59,749 nucleotides of DNA from Gemmatimonadota bacterium (GTDB lineage: Bacteria; Gemmatimonadota; Gemmatimonadetes; Longimicrobiales; Gaopeijiaceae), in assembly GCA_028873815.1 (NCBI GenBank), contig JAPPNN010000037.1, positions 1-59,749 of the forward strand, in the 5' to 3' direction. The first letter of the stretch is position 1; the number at the start of each line of letters is the position of its first letter. The notes under the pieces are model-generated. The model did not search any database and was not told the origin of the DNA. It saw only the letters and a list, made by a program, of their open reading frames with translations. The position numbers and the translations under genes were made by a program. Shown here in pieces: positions 20,367 through 28,759 of the stretch.

Positions 20367-20425
20367 GACTTCCTCCATATGAAAATACGATGCAGATAAT
20401 CATACTCATTAGATATGCGGAACAC
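20367..20425 (-). promoter_or_regulatory. VapBC promoter/operator and deciding ribosome binding site
   Basis: GGAGGA directly upstream of the ATG at 20366 fixes the vapB start. Beyond it is an AT-rich island (about 20379-20417) with TATGAT and TATTTT as possible -10 elements. An imperfect inverted repeat, GCAGATAAT against ATTAGATATGC, is a candidate VapBC operator. Exact promoter elements are uncertain. Confidence 0.45.
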
Positions 20426-20534
20426 CAACCCGGCCGGTCCGGCCGGTTGACCGGCGCGGTTGCCCCGTCTCGGCTCGCCGCACTATTGGTGCTAGATGCA
20501 CACACACGCACGCATTGCCATGATGCCGCGAACC

Positions 20535-22475
20535 ATGTCGAAGACGAATCTGTCCCGGATCCACCCCGGCCTGGTCCCGGTCCTCTTCCTGGCGGCATGG
20601 GCCGCCGCCTGTACGCCTCCCGATGCGCCCTCCCACGGAGACGGCGACTGGCCCGCGTACGGACGCGACGCGGGCGGCACCAAATTCTCGCCGCTCGACC
20701 AGATCACCCCTGAGAACGTCGGTGGCCTCGAGATCGCGTGGCAGTGGGAGACGGGCGAGGTGCCCATCCCGGGACCGATCGCTCCGATTCGGGGCCAGCA
20801 GGTTCGGCCCGGCAACTTCGAGACGACTCCGGTCGCCTTTAACGACACGCTCTACTTCACAACCCCCTACAACCGCGTCGTCGCGCTGGACGGCAGCACC
20901 GGCGAGACCATCTGGGACTTCGACCCCCGCACCGTCGAGTGGGGCCAGCCGCCGAACGGGACGGGCTTCGTGCACCGCGGCGTTGCGGTGTGGAGCGGGC
21001 CTGGCGGGCGGCGCATCTTCCTCAACACGCGCTGGCGGCTGATCGCGCTGGACGGCGCCACCGGCGAACCGGTCGAGTCCTTCGGGCACCGGGGCGAAAT
21101 CGACCTCACCGAGAATCTGCTGTGGCGCACGAACCGGCTTCACTACACGCAAACGTCGCCGCCGGTCGTCTTCGAGGACCTCCTGATCATCGGCAACGGC
21201 GTCTGGGACGGCTTCGTCTACCCGCGCGATCCGCCCGGCAACATCCAGGCGTTCGACGTACACACCGGCGACCTGGTCTGGTCCTTCAACCTGATTCCCC
21301 AGCCTGGAGAACCGGGGAACGAGACCTGGGAGGACGGCAGCTGGGACTATACAGGTCATACCAATGCCTGGGCACCGATGGTGGTGGACGAGGAGCGGGG
21401 GCTGCTCTTCGCCGGCATCGGCACGCCGTCAAACGACTACTACGGCGGCCACAGGAAGGGCGACAATCTCTACGCGGAGGCTCTGGTCGCGCTCGACGCC
21501 CGCAGCGGCGCGCTGGCTTGGCACTACCAGACGGTTCATCACGGACTGTGGGACTTCGACCTCCCGGGCGCGCCGGTGCTGCTGACGATCGAGCGGGATG
21601 GCGACACGGTCGACGCGGTGGCGGTGGCCGGCAAGACGGGGTTCGTCTACACCTTCGACCGCGACACGGGCAAACCCGTCTGGCCCATCGAGGAGCGGCC
21701 CGTGCCGCCGAGCGACGTGCCCGGCGAGGTAGCCGCCGCCACGCAGCCCTTCCCCACCCGTCCACCCCCCTTCGCCCGGCAGGGATTCACGCCCGGCGAC
21801 CTGATCGATCTCACCCCCGAGCTGCGCAGCCAGGCCGAAGTCCTGACGGCCGGATACCGGTTCGGGCCGCTCTTCGAGCCCCCGTCTCTGGAAGGCACGA
21901 TCACGATGCCGGGCATCCTCGGGGGCGGGAACTGGGGCGGCGTGGCCGTCGATCCCGGCACGAGCGTCCTCTTCGTCAAGTCGTCCGAAGACCCGAGCCT
22001 GCTCACGATCGGGCCGGCCGATCCCGAGACGACCGTCGCCGACTACGCCATCGACCGGGGCGCGCCCCGCACCCTGCGGATCGGCAACGTGCCCATCACC
22101 AATCCGCCGTGGGGCACGCTGACCGCCATCGACATGAACGCCGGCGAGATCCTCTGGCAGGAGCCCGTGGGCGAGCGGCCCGAGGTACGGAGCGACCCCG
22201 CGCTGGCGGGGGTGGTGCTGCCGCCGAGGCTGGGCGTGGTCGGTCCGCCGGGACCCTTTGCGACGGCCGGCGGGCTGGTGTTCCTCACCGGGGGGTCGGA
22301 CGTGCTGTATGCCTTCGATGCGGGCGGCGGCGAAGTCCTGTGGGAGGGGCGGCTGCCGGCGCGCGGCTACGCGAACCCGATGACCTTCCGCACGCGAGAG
22401 GGGCGTCAACTCGTGGTGATCGCAACCGGCGGGCCTGACGGCGGAACGCTGATCGCGTTCGGTTTGCCGGAGTAG
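20535..22475 (+). CDS. PQQ-dependent dehydrogenase (glucose/quinate dehydrogenase-like), lipoprotein
   Basis: A protein of 646 residues from this ATG; in-frame ATGs at 20496 and 20520 would lengthen it. I prefer 20535 because it gives a normal lipoprotein signal (LVPVLFLAAWAAAC). The mature part starts DWPAYGRDAGGTKFSPLDQI, the hallmark of the eight-bladed quinoprotein family. It has tryptophan-docking-type motifs such as VVALDGSTGETIWDF, IQAFDVHTGDLVWSF and LTAIDMNAGEILWQE. No cytochrome c domain (CxxCH) is present, so electrons must pass to another carrier. The likely reaction is periplasmic oxidation of a sugar or alcohol. No pqq synthesis genes are in the window. It is first in an operon with the next two genes. 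Confidence 0.9.
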   Translation: MSKTNLSRIHPGLVPVLFLAAWAAACTPPDAPSHGDGDWPAYGRDAGGTKFSPLDQITPENVGGLEIAWQWETGEVPIPGPIAPIRGQQVRPGNFETTPVAFNDTLYFTTPYNRVVALDGSTGETIWDFDPRTVEWGQPPNGTGFVHRGVAVWSGPGGRRIFLNTRWRLIALDGATGEPVESFGHRGEIDLTENLLWRTNRLHYTQTSPPVVFEDLLIIGNGVWDGFVYPRDPPGNIQAFDVHTGDLVWSFNLIPQPGEPGNETWEDGSWDYTGHTNAWAPMVVDEERGLLFAGIGTPSNDYYGGHRKGDNLYAEALVALDARSGALAWHYQTVHHGLWDFDLPGAPVLLTIERDGDTVDAVAVAGKTGFVYTFDRDTGKPVWPIEERPVPPSDVPGEVAAATQPFPTRPPPFARQGFTPGDLIDLTPELRSQAEVLTAGYRFGPLFEPPSLEGTITMPGILGGGNWGGVAVDPGTSVLFVKSSEDPSLLTIGPADPETTVADYAIDRGAPRTLRIGNVPITNPPWGTLTAIDMNAGEILWQEPVGERPEVRSDPALAGVVLPPRLGVVGPPGPFATAGGLVFLTGGSDVLYAFDAGGGEVLWEGRLPARGYANPMTFRTREGRQLVVIATGGPDGGTLIAFGLPE

Positions 22476-22479
22476 CGCG

Positions 22480-23721
22480 ATGACCGAGGTCGGGTACCGC
22501 CCCGGGATGGGGTTCGCGGCGAGGGCGCTGCTGGGAGCCTGTGGACTGCTCGCACTGGGTATCCTCGGCTGCGGAGAAGAAACCGCGGTCGCCACGCGGG
22601 ACGTCGCTACCGTCGACATCTCGCCCGAAGGAATGCTGCTGGTCGGCGTGGGCGACGGCGCGAGCTTCACCGCGACCGCGCGCGACGCCGACGGCTTCTT
22701 CGTCGCCGGAACGGCGCGGTGGTCGATCGACAAGCCCGCGGTCGCGACCATCACGGAAGCGGGGTTCGCCTCGGCCATCGCCGCCGGTACGGCGACCGTC
22801 ACCGCCACGATCGGCGGAGTAAACGGCACCGCCCAGCTCGAGGTCTTCGTCCCCGCGAGAATCAGCCAATACACGGTCGGCCAGAGCTACTACGGGCGCA
22901 GGGACTACGTGGAGTACATCCCGGGCACCCTGCCCGTGATCCTGTCATCGTCGCACGGCGGCGCGATGACGCCAAACGAGATCCCCAACCGGACCTACGG
23001 TGTGGTTCGCAACGACAGGAACTCGCTCGAGCTGACGATGGCGATGCGTCAGGCGCTGATCGACCTGACGGGCCAGGCTCCCCACGTCATCCATTCCCAT
23101 CTGCACCGCAGCAAGCTCGACGCCAACCGCGAAATCGTCGAGGCGGCCCAGGACAACCCCTATGCCGAGCAGGCGTGGGAGGAGTTCCATGAGTGGATCA
23201 AGGTGGCGCGGGCCGCTGTCGCGGGCGAATTCGGCAAGGGCATGTATTTCGACATCCATGGGCACGGCCACGACATCGATCGCCTCGAGCTGGGATACCT
23301 CCTCACCTCGGAGGAACTGAACCGGCCCGACGTCTCCCTCAACTCGCTCGCCGTCGTCGCCGAGACGAGCATCCGGGATCTGGGCCGCACCTCTCCGATC
23401 CCGTTCTCGCACCTGCTGCGCGGACCGAAGTCCCTCGGGGGCCTGTTCGCGGAGGAGGAAATCCCGTCTGTGCCCAGTCCGACCGCGCCCGGGCCCGGCG
23501 AAGCCCCGTATTTCCGCGGTGGATACAACACCCGCGAGTACGGGTCCTTCTACGACGCGGAAGTGGTCAGCGGCATTCAGATCGAGCATCACTACCGCGG
23601 CGTGCGCGACACGCCCGACAACCGGTTCGTCTACGCGACGAAGGCCGCGCGAGTCATCCGCCAGTTCATGCTCGAGCACTACGGGTTCTTCGACACGGGC
23701 GGCGCGACGCCGGCACGGTGA
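22480..23721 (+). CDS. Lipoprotein fusing a Big2 domain to an N-formylglutamate-amidohydrolase-like domain
   Basis: A protein of 413 residues. The N-terminal lipoprotein signal ends LLALGILGCGEE. Residues about 40-125 form one Big2-like domain (VDISPEGMLLVGVGDGASFT, then WSIDKPAVATITEAGFASAI). From about 145 the sequence matches the N-formylglutamate amidohydrolase fold: SSSHGG, NDRNSLELT, HSHLHRSKLDANREI and DIHGHGHDID. These give the expected His/Asp/Glu metal-site and Arg-binding positions. HutG-type enzymes release formate from formylglutamate in the cytoplasm. A surface-anchored version with an Ig domain suggests another substrate, perhaps formylated or amidated peptides. The gap to the PQQ gene is four bases, and its stop shares a base with the next ATG. 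Confidence 0.85.
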   Translation: MTEVGYRPGMGFAARALLGACGLLALGILGCGEETAVATRDVATVDISPEGMLLVGVGDGASFTATARDADGFFVAGTARWSIDKPAVATITEAGFASAIAAGTATVTATIGGVNGTAQLEVFVPARISQYTVGQSYYGRRDYVEYIPGTLPVILSSSHGGAMTPNEIPNRTYGVVRNDRNSLELTMAMRQALIDLTGQAPHVIHSHLHRSKLDANREIVEAAQDNPYAEQAWEEFHEWIKVARAAVAGEFGKGMYFDIHGHGHDIDRLELGYLLTSEELNRPDVSLNSLAVVAETSIRDLGRTSPIPFSHLLRGPKSLGGLFAEEEIPSVPSPTAPGPGEAPYFRGGYNTREYGSFYDAEVVSGIQIEHHYRGVRDTPDNRFVYATKAARVIRQFMLEHYGFFDTGGATPAR

Positions 23722-24461
23722 TGCAGCCCGACGAAGCGATCCTGGTCCGCGACCTGCAGCAGCGCCTGCGCGCGGTTGCCGACCCGCGCACCAAGGCGTG
23801 GTTCGAGAACTACCTGAAGCACGTGATCCCCTATCGCGGCGTGAAGACCCCGGTCGTCGCCCGGATCGTGGGCGAATGGAGACGTGCTCACGAACTGCAG
23901 CGCCTGCCCGAGGCCGATCAGCTGCGCCTGGCCGACCGGCTAATCCGGGAGGGCCACGCCGAGGACAAGTTCGCCGGCACGCTGTACATCCAGAAGCACC
24001 TCCTCCGGCGCGTGGATGAAGCAACGTTGCTGACCATGGCCGAGCAGCTCTTTGCGGAACGCGTCTTCTTCGACTGGTCCACGACCGACTGGTTCAGCGT
24101 GCGCGTGCTGGGTCCCCTGATCGTGCGTGGCGGCGAAGCCGTCGCCAAGCGGATCGCGGGGTGGCGCACGGCTCCCGACCTCTGGCAGCGCCGATCCTCA
24201 ATCGTGCCGTTCCGGGCGGTGGTCCGGGACAGCGAACACCATCCGCTGATCGAAGAGACGATCGGCGTATTGGTCATCGAGCGGGCAAGGTTCATCCAAA
24301 CGGGGGTCGGGTGGGTGATCAGCGACCTGTCGAAGGTTCATCCCCGCGTGGCGGCCGCGCTGGTCGAACGGTACTTCGACGACCTTTCCGCCGAGGTGAT
24401 CAGGCGGCACACGAAGTATCTGCCGGATCACGCCGGGTACAAGGAGCGCAAGCGAGGCTGA
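23721..24461 (+). CDS. DNA alkylation repair enzyme, AlkD/AlkC-like HEAT-repeat family
   Basis: A protein of 246 residues composed of helical HEAT-like repeats. Typical features are the N-terminal PRTKAWFENYLKHVIPYRGVKTP, the repeat FAGTLYIQKHLLRRVDEAT, the segment FFDWSTTDWFSVRVLGPLI, and LWQRRSSIVPFRAVVRD (the Trp/Arg-rich face that holds DNA). Family members are glycosylases that remove positively charged alkylated bases without flipping them. It begins one base into the stop of the preceding gene (TGATG). It is the only clearly cytoplasmic DNA-repair gene in this operon of secreted proteins. Confidence 0.87.
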   Translation: MQPDEAILVRDLQQRLRAVADPRTKAWFENYLKHVIPYRGVKTPVVARIVGEWRRAHELQRLPEADQLRLADRLIREGHAEDKFAGTLYIQKHLLRRVDEATLLTMAEQLFAERVFFDWSTTDWFSVRVLGPLIVRGGEAVAKRIAGWRTAPDLWQRRSSIVPFRAVVRDSEHHPLIEETIGVLVIERARFIQTGVGWVISDLSKVHPRVAAALVERYFDDLSAEVIRRHTKYLPDHAGYKERKRG

Positions 24462-24525
24462 GCAACTTTTCCCCGTTCAAGGTGTCCTATTAACAAGCCC
24501 TCACCCCAGGTACCGAGGTCCGCCG

Positions 24526-26427
24526 ATGCGATCCTTCATAGCCGCCACCCGAAAAACGCTCGCCGGAGTCGTCACCGCGCTGGCGCTGGGGCTCGTACCG
24601 CTTGCCGCCCATGCGCAGACCGGCAGCATCGTGGGACAGGTCGCCGAAGCGAGTTCCGGACAGCCGCTCGCGGGCGCGGTGGTGGCGGTTGAGGGAACCG
24701 GGCACCTGGCGCTGACCAATGACGCCGGACGCTACGCGCTGCAGGGCGTGCCGGCCGGCGAGCGAACCGTGACGGTCGAGATGGTCGGCTACGCAGCGCA
24801 ACGATTGCAGGTCGCGGTGGTACCGGCCCAGACGGCCGTGCTGAACGTCGTGCTGCGGCAGGCGGCGGTGCAGTTGGACGAGCTCAGGATCAGGGCGGGA
24901 CAGCCGCAGGCCGAGGCGCTGCAGCGCGCGCGGACCGACTTGTCGGTGGTGGCCGTCCAGTACGCCAGGGCTTTGGACTTCAACACGGAATCCTACGCGC
25001 GTATCGAGGAGAACGACTTCAGACTGGTCAGCGCGTCCCCGCTGTCCACCTTCTCGATCGACGTGGACCGAGCGTCCTACGCGAACATCCGTCGCTTCAT
25101 CCAGTCCGGCGACCGGCCGCCGATCGACGCCGTGCGCATCGAGGAAATGATCAACTACTTCCCGTACGACTGGGGTGACGTGCCCGGTGATCACCCGTTC
25201 TCGGTCACTGCCGAGGTGTGGGAAGCCCCCTGGAAGCGCGACCACCGGCTGGTCCGCATCGGACTGCACGCGGAGTCGATCGACACCGAGGACCTGCCGC
25301 CCGGCAATCTCGTCTTCCTGCTCGATGTTTCCGGCTCGATGACGCCACCGGACAAGCTGCCCCTGCTAAAGAAGGCGTTCGGGCTGCTGGTGGACCAACT
25401 GCGGCCGGAGGATCGGGTTGCGATCGTGGTGTACGCAGGAGCGGCGGGACTGGTCTTGCCGTCGACCCCGGGGGACCAGAAAGGGGAGATCCTGGCGGCG
25501 CTGGAGGACTTGCAGGCAGGCGGCAGCACCGCGGGCGGAGCCGGGCTGAGGCTGGCATACGACGTGGCGCGCAAGCACCACATCGACGGCGGGAACAACA
25601 GGGTGATCCTGGCGACGGACGGCGACTTCAACGTGGGCGCCTCGAGCGACGCCGAGATGGTGCGCCTGATCGAGAAGGAACGTGAGAGCGGCACCTTCCT
25701 CACGGTTCTGGGGTTCGGCACGGGGAATCTCAAGGACTCGAAGATGGAGCAGATCGCCGACCACGGGAACGGCAACTTCCACTACGTCGATGGACTGCTC
25801 GAGGCCCGCAAGGTGCTTGTGGAGGAAATGGGAGGAACGCTGCTCACGCTCGCCAAGGACGTGAAGCTCCAGGTGGAGTTCAACCCGGCCCGGGCCGCCG
25901 GGTATCGGCTGATCGGCTACGAGAATCGCCTGCTCGCCGACGAGGACTTCAACGACGACACGAAGGATGCGGGCGAACTCGGGGCCGGGCACACGGTCAC
26001 CGCGATCTACGAGGTCGTGCCTGCGGGGGTCGAGGTGCCGCGCGGGGAGGTGGATGCACTGCGATATCAACCGCAGCCTGACGATCCGCCGCTATCGGAC
26101 TTCGACGACGAGCTGATGTACGTCAAGGTCCGCTACAAGGACCCCGACGGCACCCGCAGCAAGCTCCTGGAGCGGGCGGTGGCCGATCGGCCGCGGTCGC
26201 CTTCCACGGATTTCCGGTTTGCGGCTGCGGTGGCGGGCTTCGGCATGCTGCTGCGCGATTCGGAGCACGCGGGCGACCTCACGCTGGACGACGTGGTGAC
26301 GCTTGCCGAGAAGGGCAAGGGTGGCGACCCGCGCGGCTACCGCGGCGAGTTCATCCGGCTCGTGGAGGCGACTCGCGACCTGGGATTGCTCAAGCGAAAG
26401 GCGGGCGAGGGACAGAGTTGGCGCTAG
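24526..26427 (+). CDS. Secreted von Willebrand factor A protein (YfbK-like) with N-terminal carboxypeptidase-regulatory-like domain
   Basis: A protein of 633 residues. The signal peptide ends at AAHAQT. Residues about 32-110 form a carboxypeptidase-regulatory-like beta-sandwich (GSIVGQVAEASSGQPLAGAV, then TNDAGRYALQGVPAGERTV). A YfbK-type N-terminal region follows (FNTESYARIEENDFRLVSA, FSIDVDRASYANIRRFI). The VWA domain (about 255-430) has a complete MIDAS (DVSGSM, later GGSTAGGAG and ATDGDFNVG). The C-terminal DUF3520-type region ends about 630. The role is metal-dependent protein binding in the envelope; the partner is unknown. It converges with the epimerase gene, the two stop codons sharing the tetranucleotide CTAG. 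Confidence 0.88.
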   Translation: MRSFIAATRKTLAGVVTALALGLVPLAAHAQTGSIVGQVAEASSGQPLAGAVVAVEGTGHLALTNDAGRYALQGVPAGERTVTVEMVGYAAQRLQVAVVPAQTAVLNVVLRQAAVQLDELRIRAGQPQAEALQRARTDLSVVAVQYARALDFNTESYARIEENDFRLVSASPLSTFSIDVDRASYANIRRFIQSGDRPPIDAVRIEEMINYFPYDWGDVPGDHPFSVTAEVWEAPWKRDHRLVRIGLHAESIDTEDLPPGNLVFLLDVSGSMTPPDKLPLLKKAFGLLVDQLRPEDRVAIVVYAGAAGLVLPSTPGDQKGEILAALEDLQAGGSTAGGAGLRLAYDVARKHHIDGGNNRVILATDGDFNVGASSDAEMVRLIEKERESGTFLTVLGFGTGNLKDSKMEQIADHGNGNFHYVDGLLEARKVLVEEMGGTLLTLAKDVKLQVEFNPARAAGYRLIGYENRLLADEDFNDDTKDAGELGAGHTVTAIYEVVPAGVEVPRGEVDALRYQPQPDDPPLSDFDDELMYVKVRYKDPDGTRSKLLERAVADRPRSPSTDFRFAAAVAGFGMLLRDSEHAGDLTLDDVVTLAEKGKGGDPRGYRGEFIRLVEATRDLGLLKRKAGEGQSWR

Positions 26428-27560
26428 CTCTGCGCCGCCCAGGCCGCCAGAACCTCCGCCTCCATGCCGGCCGGCAGCCCCGCCCTGGGCTCCGCACGCC
26501 GCTCTTCGGGCAGCGTGTTCCACCACTCGACGGTTTCGCGGGCCGTGTCGCCGATGGGCCGGAATGTGAGGCCCGCTTCGACCGCCGCCGCCACCGAGAC
26601 CTGGTTCATGCCGATCGTCTCGCCCTCCGGCGGCACCCAGTTGGTCATATGACCCCACGGGCGCACCTCGTGCTGGGCCATGAACTCGGTGGGCACCCAG
26701 GTGAACGTGGCATCCGAGTCGAGAGCCGTGCGGATTTCTTCCAGCATGGCGCCGAACTGCTGCACCTCGCCCGTGGCGTTGTAGGTGCCGGCGTTGCCGG
26801 GCGTCTCGATCAGCCGCACGATCCACTCCGACAGGTCGCGCGCGTCGATGTTCTGGACCGGGTCGGTGGGTGAGTTGGGCGCCATGACCTCGCCTCCGCG
26901 CGCGATCCGCACCGGCCAGTAGGTCCACCGGTCGGTGTTGTCGCCGGCGCCGACGATCAGCCCCGGGCGAACGTTGATCGCACCTTCGCCGAACACTTCC
27001 GTGTTGATCGCCTCGCATCGGGCCTTCATCGGCCCGTACTCGCGCATGTCCTCCACATCCGGGGCGGAGAGCTGCCCGACAGCGTAGCTCTCGTCGATGC
27101 CCACGGCCGCGAAGTCGGCGTAGGCGGAGATCGAGGACACGAAGAGGTAGCGGTCGACCTGGCCGCGCAGCAGGTCCGTGGTCATATCCACCCAGCGCGG
27201 GATCGACGCCGAGTTGTCGATGACGGCGTCCCACTCGCGGCCTGCGAGCGCGCTCAGGTCGTTGTCACGGTCGCCGATGAGGTGCTCCACGCGCTCGAAG
27301 TAGTCGTGGAAGAAGGGCGGCTCCGTGCGGCCGCGCGTGAAGATCGAGACTTCGTGGCCGCGGTCGAGCGCGTACTTGACCTGGTAGGGCCCGATGAAGC
27401 GCGTGCCTCCGAGGACGAGGATCCGCTGCGTCCCGGATGAGCCCGCCTCACCTTCATCTGCCGGTGCGCAGGCCAGGGGCCCGAACGCGCCGAGGACGCC
27501 CAGCGCCCCGCCCGCTCGCACTGAATTCCTCACAAAATCACGTCGTGTCTGGTTCCACAT
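26424..27560 (-). CDS. Tat-exported NAD-dependent epimerase/dehydratase
   Basis: A protein of 378 residues. It starts MWNQTRRDFVRNSVRAGGAL with a twin-arginine motif (RRDFVR) and a possible lipid-anchoring Cys in GPLACAPAD. AAGGA lies about nine bases before the ATG. The mature part is an extended short-chain dehydrogenase: nucleotide-binding GGTRFIGP near residue 51, VSSISAYADF, a YGPMKARCE motif supplying Tyr and Lys of the active site, and a C-terminal substrate lobe. Tat export would carry it folded with NAD(P) already bound. The substrate, a nucleotide sugar or other carbohydrate, is unknown. It diverges from the HD-domain gene. Confidence 0.87.
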   Translation of the reverse strand: MWNQTRRDFVRNSVRAGGALGVLGAFGPLACAPADEGEAGSSGTQRILVLGGTRFIGPYQVKYALDRGHEVSIFTRGRTEPPFFHDYFERVEHLIGDRDNDLSALAGREWDAVIDNSASIPRWVDMTTDLLRGQVDRYLFVSSISAYADFAAVGIDESYAVGQLSAPDVEDMREYGPMKARCEAINTEVFGEGAINVRPGLIVGAGDNTDRWTYWPVRIARGGEVMAPNSPTDPVQNIDARDLSEWIVRLIETPGNAGTYNATGEVQQFGAMLEEIRTALDSDATFTWVPTEFMAQHEVRPWGHMTNWVPPEGETIGMNQVSVAAAVEAGLTFRPIGDTARETVEWWNTLPEERRAEPRAGLPAGMEAEVLAAWAAQS

Positions 27561-27800
27561 GTCGAGTCGTCCTTCCGTGGTTGTCCGTGGCCGCTCTGTC
27601 GGCGCCCAATCATGGTATCCCCTGTGACGCCGATCTCGCCATTCGGGCTGTCCGCCGCAGTCCGCCGACGGTCGTCCGTTGCCGCGTTCTACTTGCCCCG
27701 CGCACGTCCGGCACCGTACAGTGTCCACTGGATCCAAGGCTCTGCGCGCCGCCGAGGATCGGTGGCCGAGCAAGCCGCCGACCCCTGGCTGGAGGTCACG

Positions 27801-28616
27801 ATGGTGGAAGTTGATCGCAAGACCTTCCTCGCAAGCATCCCCGCGGGTGCTCTTGCCGCCATGTCGCACGAGGACAAGGCGGAGGAACTCGAGCACTACA
27901 TGGAAGAGGAGCTGGACAAGAAGATCGCGGCGCGGCGGGCAGAGGCCGACGGGGAGGCCGGATCCATCATCACCCTTGAGGAACTGGAGGAGCAGGAAGC
28001 CCGGTCTCCTCGCGGCACCGGCCGCCTCTTCATGCCGCGCGAGGACGAGTTCCCGCCCTTGCCCGACAAGCCGACGGTGCTCGACTTCTTCAAGCTGCGT
28101 TTTGCGCCGGCGAATCACGTCCTGCAGAGCGCCATGCACGCTCTCCGGACGGGACAGCCCGAGCGGACCGTCTTTGCGTGCCTGATGCACGACGTGGTCC
28201 TGAACCTGATCAAGGTGGACCACGGCTGGTGGGGCGCCCAGCTCGTCGAGCCGTACGTGGACGAGCGCATCGCCTGGGGCATTCGCTACCACGCGGCGCT
28301 GCGGTTCTACCCGGATGAGGAGTACGGGTACGAGTATCCGGAGATGTACAACCGCATCTTCGGGCACGACTACGTGCCGGAGCCCTACATCAGGCAGGCC
28401 TACGAGTACGCGCGCAACCATCGCTGGTACGGCGAGGCGCGGTTGATCACGGTGAACGACACCTATGCGTTCCAGGACGACATGGACGTCGACATCAACG
28501 AGTTCACCGACATCATCGGGCGCCAGTTCAAGCAGCCGAAGGAAGGGCTGGGCTACGACAACAGCCCGGTCGCGCATATGTGGCGCACGATCGCGTTCCC
28601 GAACAGGCCGCTGTAG
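27801..28616 (+). CDS. HD-domain diiron protein resembling PhnZ / myo-inositol oxygenase
   Basis: A protein of 271 residues; GGAGGT stands five bases before the ATG. Residues 1-85 are charged and helical (AMSHEDKAEELEHYMEEELD). From about 90 the HD fold shows all six ligands of the mixed-valence diiron oxygenases in order: His in NHVLQSA, His-Asp in CLMHDVV, His in KVDHGWWGA, His in RYHAALRFY and Asp in VNDTYAFQD. PhnZ and MIOX use this arrangement to oxidise phosphonates or inositol with O2. Plain HD phosphohydrolases normally lack two of these histidines. The substrate is unknown, and there are no phosphonate genes nearby. No signal peptide is seen, so it is likely cytoplasmic. Confidence 0.75.
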   Translation: MVEVDRKTFLASIPAGALAAMSHEDKAEELEHYMEEELDKKIAARRAEADGEAGSIITLEELEEQEARSPRGTGRLFMPREDEFPPLPDKPTVLDFFKLRFAPANHVLQSAMHALRTGQPERTVFACLMHDVVLNLIKVDHGWWGAQLVEPYVDERIAWGIRYHAALRFYPDEEYGYEYPEMYNRIFGHDYVPEPYIRQAYEYARNHRWYGEARLITVNDTYAFQDDMDVDINEFTDIIGRQFKQPKEGLGYDNSPVAHMWRTIAFPNRPL

Positions 28617-28663
28617 GGGGAACCGCTCGGCCGGAAGGCATGGCAAGTCCGGGGTCGCGGTAA

Positions 28664-28692
28664 TTGATTTCCCATCGACACGCCTTTATTTA
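28664..28692 (+). promoter_or_regulatory. Probable sigma70-type promoter for the Big2-LVIVD operon
   Basis: TTGATT (28664-28669) and TATTTA (28687-28692) are separated by 17 bp in an AT-rich patch. The ATG of the next gene lies 68 bp beyond the -10 element, with AAGGAA as its ribosome binding site. Confidence 0.4.
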
Positions 28693-28759
28693 ATTCGTTT
28701 CGCCACCCTCTTGACCGTTTTCCCAAGACGGTATCCGTGAGCAGTAAGGAACCCACGCC

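Noticed and set aside
24462..24525. Possible terminator between the AlkD and VWA genes
   Set aside because: No stem-loop followed by a T run could be drawn; the segment is just short intergenic sequence.
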